Shown here piece by piece: positions 26,440 through 34,266 of a stretch of 64,000 nucleotides of DNA. The notes under the pieces are model-generated. The model had not been told where the DNA came from. It saw only the letters and a program-made list of their open reading frames with translations, and ran no database searches. The position numbers and the translations under genes were made by a program. Source of the DNA: Lichenicoccus sp964246745 (GTDB lineage: Bacteria > Pseudomonadota > Alphaproteobacteria > Acetobacterales > Acetobacteraceae); assembly GCA_964246745.1 (NCBI GenBank), contig CAXTRK010000002.1, forward strand, positions 124,001-188,000. The letters run 5' to 3'. How positions within the stretch are numbered: the stretch's first letter is position 1; the number at the start of each line of letters is the position of its first letter.

Positions 26440-27399
26440 ATGACGATTCCACCAAAGGTCCATTTCTGCTTGATCGGCCCCAGGCTTCCCTGGGCCTATG
26501 TGTTTGCCGTCCTGTCGGCGGCCGAGCGCAGCGCCATGACGACGATCACCCTTCATCATACCGATCCGCTCCAGGATGGTTCCGAACTGCGGGCGCTGCG
26601 CGCGGCACCCGGTGTCATCCTGTCGGCGATCGCGCCAGTCGACTTCCTGACCCGGGTGGGCGAGGAGCTTGCCCTCGGCACGCGGCTCGCCGAGCTCTAC
26701 GTCAGGCTCGAAAGCCCGGTCATGCGCACCGACATCCTGCGCGCGGCGATCCTGTTCCAGGAGGGCGGCGTCTATCTGGACCTCGATACCGTGACCGTTG
26801 CCTCCCTGTTGCCGCTGCTGGACGGGGCGCAGTTCGTCGGCTCCGAGTTCATTGTCTGGCCGCGCGCGGTCCGCGACTCGCGCTCGCCCCTGATCTGGGC
26901 CTATCACCTGACGCTCGATCTGCTGCGCAAGGCGCTGCGTGTGGCCCCGCTGGGCTGGAGGATGTTCAGGTGGATAGAGCGGTGCTATTTCCGCGGCCTC
27001 AACAATGCCATCATGGGCTCCGCCGCGAACGCGCGCCTGTTCGCAGACTATCTGCGCGCGATGCCCGTGGTTCCGGCGCAGCACCTGGGCCGTCCCACCG
27101 CTCTTGGGCCGGACCTGCTGGCCCAGGTGGTGGCGCGCGGCGGACAGGGCGGGCTCATCATCCATGCGCCACGGGTATTCTCTCCGTTGCCGCCGGAAAT
27201 CTCCGAGCATTGGTTCAGGATCGGACGCGGCCCACGGCTGGACAAGGTTCTGTCCGCCGAGACCCGGGTGGTGCACTGGTACGCCTCGGTGCGCACGCGC
27301 TCGCGGGTGGCACGGATCGATCCGGCCTATGTGCGCAGGCACCGGACCAGGCAGCTCTACAGCATGCTGGTCGCGTCGTGCATGTCCAGCCTGCCGTGA
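26440..27399 (+). CDS. GT32-like DXD glycosyltransferase
   Basis: A 319-aa glycosyltransferase of the GT32 / DXD sugar-binding type. The hallmark is the block VMRTDILRAAILFQEGGVYL followed by DLD at residues 114-116, which coordinates the metal and nucleotide sugar. There is no signal peptide; a hydrophobic, basic stretch near residues 150-180 could be membrane-associating. The ATG at 26440 is preferred to one at 26383, whose extra codons look non-coding. It lies 144 bases from the divergent hydroxylase gene and is followed within 8 bases by the NTP transferase gene. I infer a role in adding sugar to the ceramide or to its phospho-headgroup. Confidence 0.72.
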   Translation: MTIPPKVHFCLIGPRLPWAYVFAVLSAAERSAMTTITLHHTDPLQDGSELRALRAAPGVILSAIAPVDFLTRVGEELALGTRLAELYVRLESPVMRTDILRAAILFQEGGVYLDLDTVTVASLLPLLDGAQFVGSEFIVWPRAVRDSRSPLIWAYHLTLDLLRKALRVAPLGWRMFRWIERCYFRGLNNAIMGSAANARLFADYLRAMPVVPAQHLGRPTALGPDLLAQVVARGGQGGLIIHAPRVFSPLPPEISEHWFRIGRGPRLDKVLSAETRVVHWYASVRTRSRVARIDPAYVRRHRTRQLYSMLVASCMSSLP

Positions 27400-27406
27400 G
27401 GCGGCC

Positions 27407-28135
27407 ATGAACTGTCTTATCGTCGCCGCCGGACAGGGCATGAGGCTGCGGCAGAAGGGCGAGCTCAAGCCGCTCATCCGCCTTAGGGGGATGTTTCTCA
27501 TCGAGCACGTGATGCAGCGCGCCCGCAGCGCCGGGGCCAGCGCGTTTTTTGTCGTCAGCGGTTATCGTGGCGACGAACTACGGAGCGAACTCGATCGGTT
27601 TTCGGCCCGACACGGCATCCGCATCACGCATGTCATCAATGAGGACTGGCAGCGCGCCAACGGAGTGTCGCTGCTCAGTGCGAAACCGCACCTGGAGGGG
27701 CCATTCCTGCTCACCATGTGCGACCACCTGATCGATCCGGACATTTCCCGAGCCTTGATGTCAGCCGCGATCGAGCCGGATACCGTGACGCTGGCGGTGG
27801 ACTACAACATCAGCAATCCGTTGAATGATCCGGATGACGTCACGCGTGTTCGATGCTCCGAGGGCCGGATCGAGCGGATCGGTAAATTGCTTGCGGACTA
27901 TAACGCCATCGACACGGGCGCCTTCCTGTGCACTCCGATCATCTTCAAGGCGCTCGAGGAAAGCCAGTCGCACGGCGACGACAGCATCTCCGGCGCGATG
28001 AACGTGCTCGCGCGATGGAACAAGGCGAGGGTCCTCGATATCGGCGGCCGGCTCTGGGTCGATGTCGACGATCCTGTCGCCTACCGGAAGGCCGAGCAGC
28101 TTCTCGAACGCGAGCGGGTCGATGCAGAGTTCTGA
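27407..28135 (+). CDS. NTP transferase resembling inositol-1-phosphate cytidylyltransferase
   Basis: A 242-aa nucleotidyltransferase that would activate a phosphorylated alcohol or sugar, probably with CTP. The N-terminal signature LIVAAGQGMRLR with KPLIRLRG is that of sugar-phosphate NTP transferases. The later parts match the IPCT half of archaeal bifunctional DIPP synthases: FLLTMCDHLIDPDI with metal-binding Asp106, RIERIGKLLADYNAIDTGAF, and LWVDVDDPVAYRKAEQLL near the C terminus. It overlaps the CDP-alcohol phosphotransferase gene by 14 bases, the same two activities that are fused in DIPP synthases. The product is therefore probably a CDP-polyol; which polyol is not known. Confidence 0.75.
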   Translation: MNCLIVAAGQGMRLRQKGELKPLIRLRGMFLIEHVMQRARSAGASAFFVVSGYRGDELRSELDRFSARHGIRITHVINEDWQRANGVSLLSAKPHLEGPFLLTMCDHLIDPDISRALMSAAIEPDTVTLAVDYNISNPLNDPDDVTRVRCSEGRIERIGKLLADYNAIDTGAFLCTPIIFKALEESQSHGDDSISGAMNVLARWNKARVLDIGGRLWVDVDDPVAYRKAEQLLERERVDAEF

Positions 28136-28997
28136 GCCGGTCCGGCGGACCTCCGAAATCGAGGACCTGACCAACCTCTATTGCATTCACGCGATGAGCA
28201 ATCGCCTGACTCCGCTCCTGGCGAAGCTGCATGTCCGTCCGAATGCGGTGTCCATTGCCGGCATGGCCTGCGGCATTCTCGCCGGGTTCGCCTACTTCCA
28301 CTACCAGAACACCTATTTCGCCATCTCGGGGTTCGTCCTGATGATTGCCTGGCACGTGATGGACGGCGCCGACGGACAGCTTGCCCGTCTTACCCGCTCG
28401 CAATCGGAGTCGGGCAAGGTCCTGGACGGGATGTGCGACTATGTCACCTTTGTCGCCGTCTATGCCGGTCTGGCTCTGAACCTGAGCCGCCACCATCATG
28501 GCTGGATATGGGGTCTCGCCGCCGCCGCCGGCGTCTGCCATGCGGTGCAGTCGGCCGCCTACGAGGCGCAGCGGCAGGAGTATGATTACTGGGGTTGGGA
28601 CCGGGCCTCCAAGGCTGTTCCGCGACGCGCCGCTGTGAACGGGTTCTCTGGAGGGGGAGTGTCCGGGGTGCTGCATCGGCTGTATGCGCGCATCCAGCGT
28701 CAGTTCAGCCTCGACAGCCATCAGCGGCTGGAAGAAATCTTTTTGAGCCAGCCTGATCATGCCGGCGACATGCGTCGTCGCTATCGCAAGACCTTCGCGC
28801 AACCGGTGCGCCGCTGGTCCGTGCTGTCTGCGAACACCCGGACGATCGCGATCTTCGTCTGCGCTCTGCTGAAGGCGCCGATGCTCTACTTCTTTTTCGA
28901 GATCATCGGGCTCACGCTCATCTACGCGGTGCTCGCCATCCGGCAACGCGCACGCACCAGGAAGTTCCTGGATGCAGCAACGGCTGCCATGGCGTGA
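28122..28997 (+). CDS. CDP-alcohol phosphatidyltransferase family protein
   Basis: A 291-aa integral-membrane enzyme with the complete CDP-alcohol phosphotransferase motif: Asp81 and Asp84 in DGADGQLAR, then Gly in ESGKVLDGMCD supplying the third and fourth Asp. The N-terminal amphipathic block IEDLTNLYCIHAMSNRLTPL is usual for the family, so the ATG at 28122 inside the previous gene is preferred to one at 28194. About six hydrophobic helices follow. By context it transfers the phospho-alcohol made by the preceding cytidylyltransferase-like protein to a lipid hydroxyl, with ceramide the obvious candidate acceptor. Diacylglycerol or another polyol phosphate cannot be excluded. It meets the convergent ABC operon after 24 bases. 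Confidence 0.8.
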   Translation: MQSSEPVRRTSEIEDLTNLYCIHAMSNRLTPLLAKLHVRPNAVSIAGMACGILAGFAYFHYQNTYFAISGFVLMIAWHVMDGADGQLARLTRSQSESGKVLDGMCDYVTFVAVYAGLALNLSRHHHGWIWGLAAAAGVCHAVQSAAYEAQRQEYDYWGWDRASKAVPRRAAVNGFSGGGVSGVLHRLYARIQRQFSLDSHQRLEEIFLSQPDHAGDMRRRYRKTFAQPVRRWSVLSANTRTIAIFVCALLKAPMLYFFFEIIGLTLIYAVLAIRQRARTRKFLDAATAAMA

Positions 28998-29021
28998 TCG
29001 CTGCGCGTTGATTGCGTGGAT

Positions 29022-30743
29022 CTATTCCAAGGCGGGCGGCCGGCCGTCGCCCGTTGCTGCGCGTTCTGTTCGCAGGATTGACGATGTCGCAATGAGCTCT
29101 CGGGTGAACGCATGTTCCGGATTGGTGAATACAGCATCGATCGGGCCGGCTTCCAACACCCGTCCGTCCCGCATCACCAGCAAATCGTCGCTGACGTGCC
29201 GAATGACTCCGAGATCGTGCGAAATGAACAGGTAGGCGACACCAAGCTCATCCTGCAAATCGGCGAGCAGATCGAGCACCTGCGCCTGCACTGAGACGTC
29301 GAGTGCCGATACCGGTTCGTCGCACACGATGACTGCCGGATGACAGGCGATCGCGCGGGCGATCGCGACCCGCTGGCGTTGGCCGCCGGAGAGCCGCAGA
29401 GGATTGCGCGTGGCGTGGTCGGCGGACAGCCTTACCTTGGAGAGCAGATCGCCAACCCGCTGCGGCCATTGCGCCCTGGGCATACCACCTGCGGCAAGCG
29501 CATCGCCCAGGATCTGTCCGACGTTCCATCGTGGATCGAACGAGCCAAGCGGATCCTGGTAGATGATCCCGAGTTCTCTTCGGCGTGGGCGCCGGACGCT
29601 TTCGGGTACCTGCTGCTGTCCCGCCGCATTCCAGCGCTGTCCCCGCAACATCACCGATCCCGCATCCGGCGCGGTCAGGCCGAGCGCGATGCGGGCCAGT
29701 GTGGTCTTTCCGGAGCCCGACTCTCCAACGATGCCGAGCGTACGGCCGGCATGCAGAGTGAAACTCACCTGGTCCACAACAATGCGGTCAGTGCCATCCG
29801 GTCCCCGATAGCGCTTCGACACATTCTCCGCGATCAATACTGGCTTCGGAAATCTCTCTCGCCGTGCGGAGGCTGGCGCGGCAGTCGTCGGTAACAGCCC
29901 GGGCGACAGCAGTCTGATGCCGCGGGGATGCGTGCCGGGGATGGCATCGAGCAGGGCGCGCGTGTAGGGATGGCGGGGTTGGCCGAGCACCCGCGTCGTG
30001 CGTCCTTTTTCGACCACATTGCCATGATGCAGCACCAAGATCTCGTCGGCGAGCTGCGCCACGACCGCGAGATCGTGGCTGATGATCAGCAGCCCGTCGC
30101 CACGCTCCTTGATCGCCCGTAGCACCCGGAGAATCTGGGCCTGTATGCTGGCGTCGAGCGCCGTCGTGGGTTCATCCGCGATCACCAGACCCGGATGCAG
30201 AGCCAGCGCCGAGGCAATCAGGGCGCGCTGCCGCAGTCCGCCGGATAATTCGCCCGGGCGCTGGCGCGCGCGCAGGGCCGGTTCGGGCACCCCCGCCAGT
30301 TCCAGCAGTTCGAGCATACGGGCCTGTCTCCGGCGCCGGTCGCCCCAGCCGTGTGCCGCCATCGCCTCGATGATCTCGCTTCCCACCGGACGCAGCGGGT
30401 CGAGCGAGACCAGCGCATCCTGCAGCACGAAGCCGATCTCGCGCCCGCGCAAGTCGCGCCATTGCCGCTCGCTGAACGAGAGCAGGTCCTGGTCGTCGTA
30501 GCGCAGGGCCTTGGCGGAGACCGTCGCACCCCGGCCGGCGAGGCCGACCAGGCTGCGCGCGGTGACGCTCTTGCCGGAGCCGGATTCGCCGACCAGCGCC
30601 ACCGCCATGCCCGGCTCGATCCTGAAGGACAAGTCGCGCACGACGACCTGCCGCGCGGCGCCGTTTCCAAAACTGACCGAGAGCCTGTCCACGACCAGGC
30701 CGCTGCGCGCCGGGGCTGCGGCCGGACGCGCCGGAGCGCTCAT
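29022..30743 (-). CDS. Peptide-type ABC importer ATPase, two ATP-binding domains fused
   Basis: A 573-aa double ATPase of the Dpp/Opp/Gsi (PepT) family; both DppD- and DppF-like halves are in one chain, as in GsiA. Half 1 has Walker A GESGSGKSVTARSL and signature LSGGLRQRALIA; half 2 has Walker A GESGSGKTTLARI, signature LSGGQRQRVAIA and Walker B VIVCDEPVSALD. An oligopeptide-transporter C-terminal extension follows half 1 (RHPYTRALLDAIPG). The ATG at 30743 overlaps the stop of the permease upstream. It energises the importer encoded by the next three genes; the operon's oxygenases suggest the cargo is not an ordinary peptide. Confidence 0.9.
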   Translation of the reverse strand: MSAPARPAAAPARSGLVVDRLSVSFGNGAARQVVVRDLSFRIEPGMAVALVGESGSGKSVTARSLVGLAGRGATVSAKALRYDDQDLLSFSERQWRDLRGREIGFVLQDALVSLDPLRPVGSEIIEAMAAHGWGDRRRRQARMLELLELAGVPEPALRARQRPGELSGGLRQRALIASALALHPGLVIADEPTTALDASIQAQILRVLRAIKERGDGLLIISHDLAVVAQLADEILVLHHGNVVEKGRTTRVLGQPRHPYTRALLDAIPGTHPRGIRLLSPGLLPTTAAPASARRERFPKPVLIAENVSKRYRGPDGTDRIVVDQVSFTLHAGRTLGIVGESGSGKTTLARIALGLTAPDAGSVMLRGQRWNAAGQQQVPESVRRPRRRELGIIYQDPLGSFDPRWNVGQILGDALAAGGMPRAQWPQRVGDLLSKVRLSADHATRNPLRLSGGQRQRVAIARAIACHPAVIVCDEPVSALDVSVQAQVLDLLADLQDELGVAYLFISHDLGVIRHVSDDLLVMRDGRVLEAGPIDAVFTNPEHAFTRELIATSSILRTERAATGDGRPPALE

Positions 30744-31609
30744 CGGCCCCGTCCTTCCAGGTGCGCCTGCATGGTCCGCCCGACCACTGTGGTGGAGAGG
30801 GTGGTCAGCACGATGAGCAGGCCCGGGAAGAAGGTCAGCCACCAGGCGTTGGCGATGAAATCCCGCCCCATCGCCAGCATCGTGCCCCATTCCGCCGCCG
30901 GCGGCGGCGCGCCGAGCCCGAGAAAGGACAGGGCCGAAGCCCAGACGATGGTCTGCCCCACCCCCATGGTGACGATGACGACCAGCGGCCGCATGGCGTT
31001 GGGGAGGATCTGCCGGCGGATGATCCGCGTGGGCGAGTGACCAAGCGCCCTCGCCGCCTCGATATAACCGGAGTGCCGCACCGTACGGACCTGGTCGAGC
31101 ACCATGCGGCCGTAGCCGGCGGCGCTGCCGATGCCGACCGCGACGATCAGCGAGCGCAACCCGCTGCCAAGGCTGGCGGCGAACAGCAGCGAGAGCACCA
31201 TTGTCGGAAACGAGAACAGCACCTCCAGCAGCCGGCTGATGCAGCGCTCCGCCAGCGGACCGCCTAGGCCGCCGATGAGGCCGAGCACGATTGCGATCGA
31301 CATTGCGAGCCCGGTCGCGGCAAGGCCGAGCAGCAACGACGGCCGGGTGCCGTAGATCACGCGGGCAAGCATGTCGCGTCCTGACTGGTCGGTTCCGAAC
31401 GGATGCAGCCAGCCCGGCGGGTGGAATGCCGCGCGCGGGGCGATGCCGTAGGGATCGACATGGGTGAACAGGTGTGGCGCCAGCGCGGCGGCGGCGAGCA
31501 GGAGCAGATAGAGCCCGGCCAGCAGCGCTGTGGGAGGCAGTGGGAGCCGGTTGCGTGCGGTGCGGCCCACACCGGCGGTGTCGAAGGACACCGTGACCGA
31601 GGAACTCAT
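30740..31609 (-). CDS. ABC importer permease, DppC type
   Basis: A 289-aa inner-membrane permease with an OppC/DppC N-terminal helix and the block HPFGTDQSGRDMLARVIYG typical of the subfamily. The BPD_transp_1 domain follows with the EAA loop YIEAARALGHSPTRIIRRQI. About six membrane helices. It overlaps by 4 bases both the DppB-type permease before it and the ATPase after it, giving a fixed-stoichiometry importer. Confidence 0.88.
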   Translation of the reverse strand: MSSSVTVSFDTAGVGRTARNRLPLPPTALLAGLYLLLLAAAALAPHLFTHVDPYGIAPRAAFHPPGWLHPFGTDQSGRDMLARVIYGTRPSLLLGLAATGLAMSIAIVLGLIGGLGGPLAERCISRLLEVLFSFPTMVLSLLFAASLGSGLRSLIVAVGIGSAAGYGRMVLDQVRTVRHSGYIEAARALGHSPTRIIRRQILPNAMRPLVVIVTMGVGQTIVWASALSFLGLGAPPPAAEWGTMLAMGRDFIANAWWLTFFPGLLIVLTTLSTTVVGRTMQAHLEGRGR

Positions 31610-32604
31610 GGCCGGCTCTCCTTCAGGCGAGGATCGACCAGGATCGTCACGAGATCGAGGACGATGCTGGCCGCGATGTAGGTGACGGTCACGAACAGGG
31701 TGATGCCGACGGTGAGCGGCATGTCCTGGACCGAGACCGCCTGGAACAGCTGCCTGCCGATGCCCTGGCGCGAGAAGATCGTCTCGACCACGACTGCGTT
31801 GCCCAGCAGCGCGCCGATCGCCCAGGCCGACAGGCTGAGGCCGGGCAGCACCGCGTGGCGCAGCGCGTGCCCCACGCGCACGTTCCAGTCCGACAGTCCG
31901 CGGGTGCGCGCGGACAGGATGAAGGGCTGGTCCAGGGCAAGTTCGAGCGATTCCCGCGTCACCTTGGCGATGAAGCCGCCGAGCGGGATCGCCAGCGAGA
32001 GCGTCGGCAGCACGAGTGCCGCGACGCTGCTGTTTCCGGCCGGCGGCAGCAACTGGAAGCGAAACGCGAACAGCCAGAGCAGCAGGATGCCGAGCCAGAA
32101 CTGCGGCAGCGAAGCGCCGATAGTCTCCATCGCCGAGCCGAAGCCGTCGAGCAGGCGGGAGCGGCGCACGAAGCCCAGCACGGATAGCAGCGCCAGCGTC
32201 CAGGCGCCAACCAGGGCGCACGTAGTCAGGATCAGGGTCTGGCCCACCTGGTCGCGCAGCACCATGGCGACCGGGAGATGCTGGGAGAAGGAGACACCGA
32301 GATCGCCACGCAGCAGACGGCCGAGATAGAGCGCGTATTGGGTCGAGATCGGCTTGTCGAGGCCGTACTCGCGGATCGCGGCGGCGATCGTCTCGGGAGT
32401 GGTGTTGGCGGTGGGACCGCCGAGGATGGCGGTCACCGGGTCGCCGGGCATCAGGTGCATGGCGATGAAGCTGATGGTCACGGAGGCGATCAGGACGAGC
32501 AGGCTGCCGGCCAGCCGGCGCAGCAGAAGCCTGATGATCCGGTTTCCCGCGATCCCTGATGCGCTTCCTGGCGCGCTTCCTGGGGCGCTTCTTGGGGCGC
32601 TCAT
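31606..32604 (-). CDS. ABC importer permease, DppB type
   Basis: A 332-aa permease of the DppB/OppB family: N-terminal helix ending FIAMHLMPGDPV, the LGLDKPI-like segment EYGLDKPISTQY, and the EAA loop near residues 205-225. The ATG at 32604 shares ATGA with the substrate-binding protein stop; an ATG at 32616 would add four residues. The first ~20 residues are a short Ser-Ala-Pro-Gly repeat (SAPRSAPGSAPGSASG) encoded by near-identical 12-bp units, an unusual cytoplasmic tail for this family. Confidence 0.87.
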   Translation of the reverse strand: MSAPRSAPGSAPGSASGIAGNRIIRLLLRRLAGSLLVLIASVTISFIAMHLMPGDPVTAILGGPTANTTPETIAAAIREYGLDKPISTQYALYLGRLLRGDLGVSFSQHLPVAMVLRDQVGQTLILTTCALVGAWTLALLSVLGFVRRSRLLDGFGSAMETIGASLPQFWLGILLLWLFAFRFQLLPPAGNSSVAALVLPTLSLAIPLGGFIAKVTRESLELALDQPFILSARTRGLSDWNVRVGHALRHAVLPGLSLSAWAIGALLGNAVVVETIFSRQGIGRQLFQAVSVQDMPLTVGITLFVTVTYIAASIVLDLVTILVDPRLKESRP

Positions 32605-34256
32605 GACGTCTTCCATGTGTCATAGAGGCTGGTCACGCTCAGCGAGGGCTCGAGCCTGACGCCGTGCACTCGGTGGCCGATGCCAAGGCGGGTGCTCTGC
32701 GGATAGGTCGTGACCTGGAGATACTGCGCGGAGATCAGCGCCTGCGCCTGATAATAGAGCGCGCGGCGCTTGCCCGGATCCGTGGTCGCAAGCGCGTCCT
32801 GCATGATCCGGTCGAACTTCGGGTCCGAGAAGCCGGAATTGTTCTGGTGGTGGCCGCCGATGCCGACGGAGCCCAGGAACGCCGAGCCAAAGACGATGCG
32901 CAGCACGTCGGCGGTGTTGGTGTTCCAGTAGCCGAGCGCGACGTCGTCGTCCCAGTCGGCGACCGTGTGGATCGCCTGGCTGTATGACATCGGCTGCAGA
33001 CGCACGTCGAAACCGGTCTGCCTGGCGGTCGCCTGCACCTGCTCCCAAAGCGTGCGCTCGGACGCGGCCATGGTCGCGGGCTCGGGAATGAACACCGTGA
33101 GCCGCCGTCCCTCTTTGACCCGGTAGCCCTTGGCATCGCGCTGCCTCCAGCCCGCCTCGTCGAGCAGATGATTGGCCCGTGCCGGATCGTAGTCCTTGGC
33201 GTGCTCGAAATCGGCGCTGTAGAACGGGGTGACCGGGCTGAGCGGGCCGCCGGCATGGCGGTATTCGCCGAAATAGACGCTGGAGAGCGCGCCATCGATA
33301 TCGGCCGAACGGATGAAGGCCTCACGCACGCGGACGTCGTTGAACGGTGCGCGCCGCGTGTTCAGCGTGCCATTCGTCGGGTTGCCCGGCCGGTCGGCGA
33401 TCAGCAGCGACAGGTCCGGGTTCTTGCGGATCGGCGTTTCCGCTTCCGGCGGCACGGTGTCGATCACGTCGACCTCGCCCGCCTGCAGCGAACCGGACCG
33501 GATCGACGGTTCCGGGATGAACTTCCAGACGATGCCGTCGAGCCAGGCAGGTCCCTGATGCTTCGCCGTCGGCGGCGCCCAGCGATAGGCGGGATTGCGC
33601 ACGAACACCACGTCGTTCTGGTGATCCCAGCGTACGATGCGGAACGGGCCGGAACCGACCGGACTCTGGCAGTTGACATCGCGCGTGCGCCGTAGCGCCG
33701 TGGGAGACTCGATGCCGAGGAAACCTTGCGCCAGCACTTCAAGGAACGCCGCGTAAGGGGTGGAGAGACGCACCACCGCGGTGTGGTCGTCTTTGATGTC
33801 GGTGCCGACATACTGTCGGATGTAGCCGCCCGCCGTGCTGGATTGCGTGTGCGGGTCCGCCATGTGGTCGAGATTGGCCTTCACCGCCGCTGCCGTGAAC
33901 CGGGTGCCGTCGGTGAAGCTGACGTCCTGGCGCAAATGGAAGGTGTAGGACTTGCCGTCCGGAGAGATGTCCCAGGACGTCGCGAGCCAGGGACCGATGC
34001 GGCCATGCGCGTCCATCGACACCAGCCGGTCGAGATACTGCTCCGCGACGAACACTTGCGGCATGTCGCCGCCGACATGCGGGTCCAGGCAGATCGGCTC
34101 GCGATCGGTGGCATAGACCAGCGTGCCGCCGAACACGGGCGCGCCGCTGGCCACGGCCCTATGGTCCTGCCGGCGGCAACCGCCGAGCGCCACCCCGAGG
34201 CTCAGCAGCATCGCCGCGGGCAGCGTCGCGACCAAGCCGACGTGTGAAGGTCTCAC
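32601..34256 (-). CDS. Extracellular solute-binding protein, family 5 (lipoprotein)
   Basis: The periplasmic substrate-capture component of the importer, 551 aa, SBP_bac_5 family. A lipoprotein signal ends in LGVALGGC; the mature part shows the family wording LVSMDAHGRIGPWLATSWDI, YTFHLRQDVSFTDGTRFTA and the C-terminal half with a duplicated fold. The GTG at 34256 is chosen because a GAAGG site precedes it and the signal sequence begins right there; the longer frame upstream only shadows the monooxygenase gene. The first permease gene overlaps its end. Family 5 proteins bind peptides, nickel, glutathione or opines; the specific ligand is unknown. Confidence 0.85.
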   Translation of the reverse strand: MRPSHVGLVATLPAAMLLSLGVALGGCRRQDHRAVASGAPVFGGTLVYATDREPICLDPHVGGDMPQVFVAEQYLDRLVSMDAHGRIGPWLATSWDISPDGKSYTFHLRQDVSFTDGTRFTAAAVKANLDHMADPHTQSSTAGGYIRQYVGTDIKDDHTAVVRLSTPYAAFLEVLAQGFLGIESPTALRRTRDVNCQSPVGSGPFRIVRWDHQNDVVFVRNPAYRWAPPTAKHQGPAWLDGIVWKFIPEPSIRSGSLQAGEVDVIDTVPPEAETPIRKNPDLSLLIADRPGNPTNGTLNTRRAPFNDVRVREAFIRSADIDGALSSVYFGEYRHAGGPLSPVTPFYSADFEHAKDYDPARANHLLDEAGWRQRDAKGYRVKEGRRLTVFIPEPATMAASERTLWEQVQATARQTGFDVRLQPMSYSQAIHTVADWDDDVALGYWNTNTADVLRIVFGSAFLGSVGIGGHHQNNSGFSDPKFDRIMQDALATTDPGKRRALYYQAQALISAQYLQVTTYPQSTRLGIGHRVHGVRLEPSLSVTSLYDTWKTS

Positions 34257-34266
34257 GCCGCAACCT

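Noticed and set aside
26358..27410. A plus-strand frame of 350 codons in another phase over the GT32-like gene.
   Set aside because: Arg/Ala/Gly-rich shadow; the frame starting at 26440 has the DXD glycosyltransferase signature.
19898..29021. Integration of the sphingolipid cluster as a mobile island at tRNA-Thr.
   Set aside because: No integrase, no repeat of the tRNA 3' end downstream and no change in composition could be seen; the tRNA flank alone is not enough.
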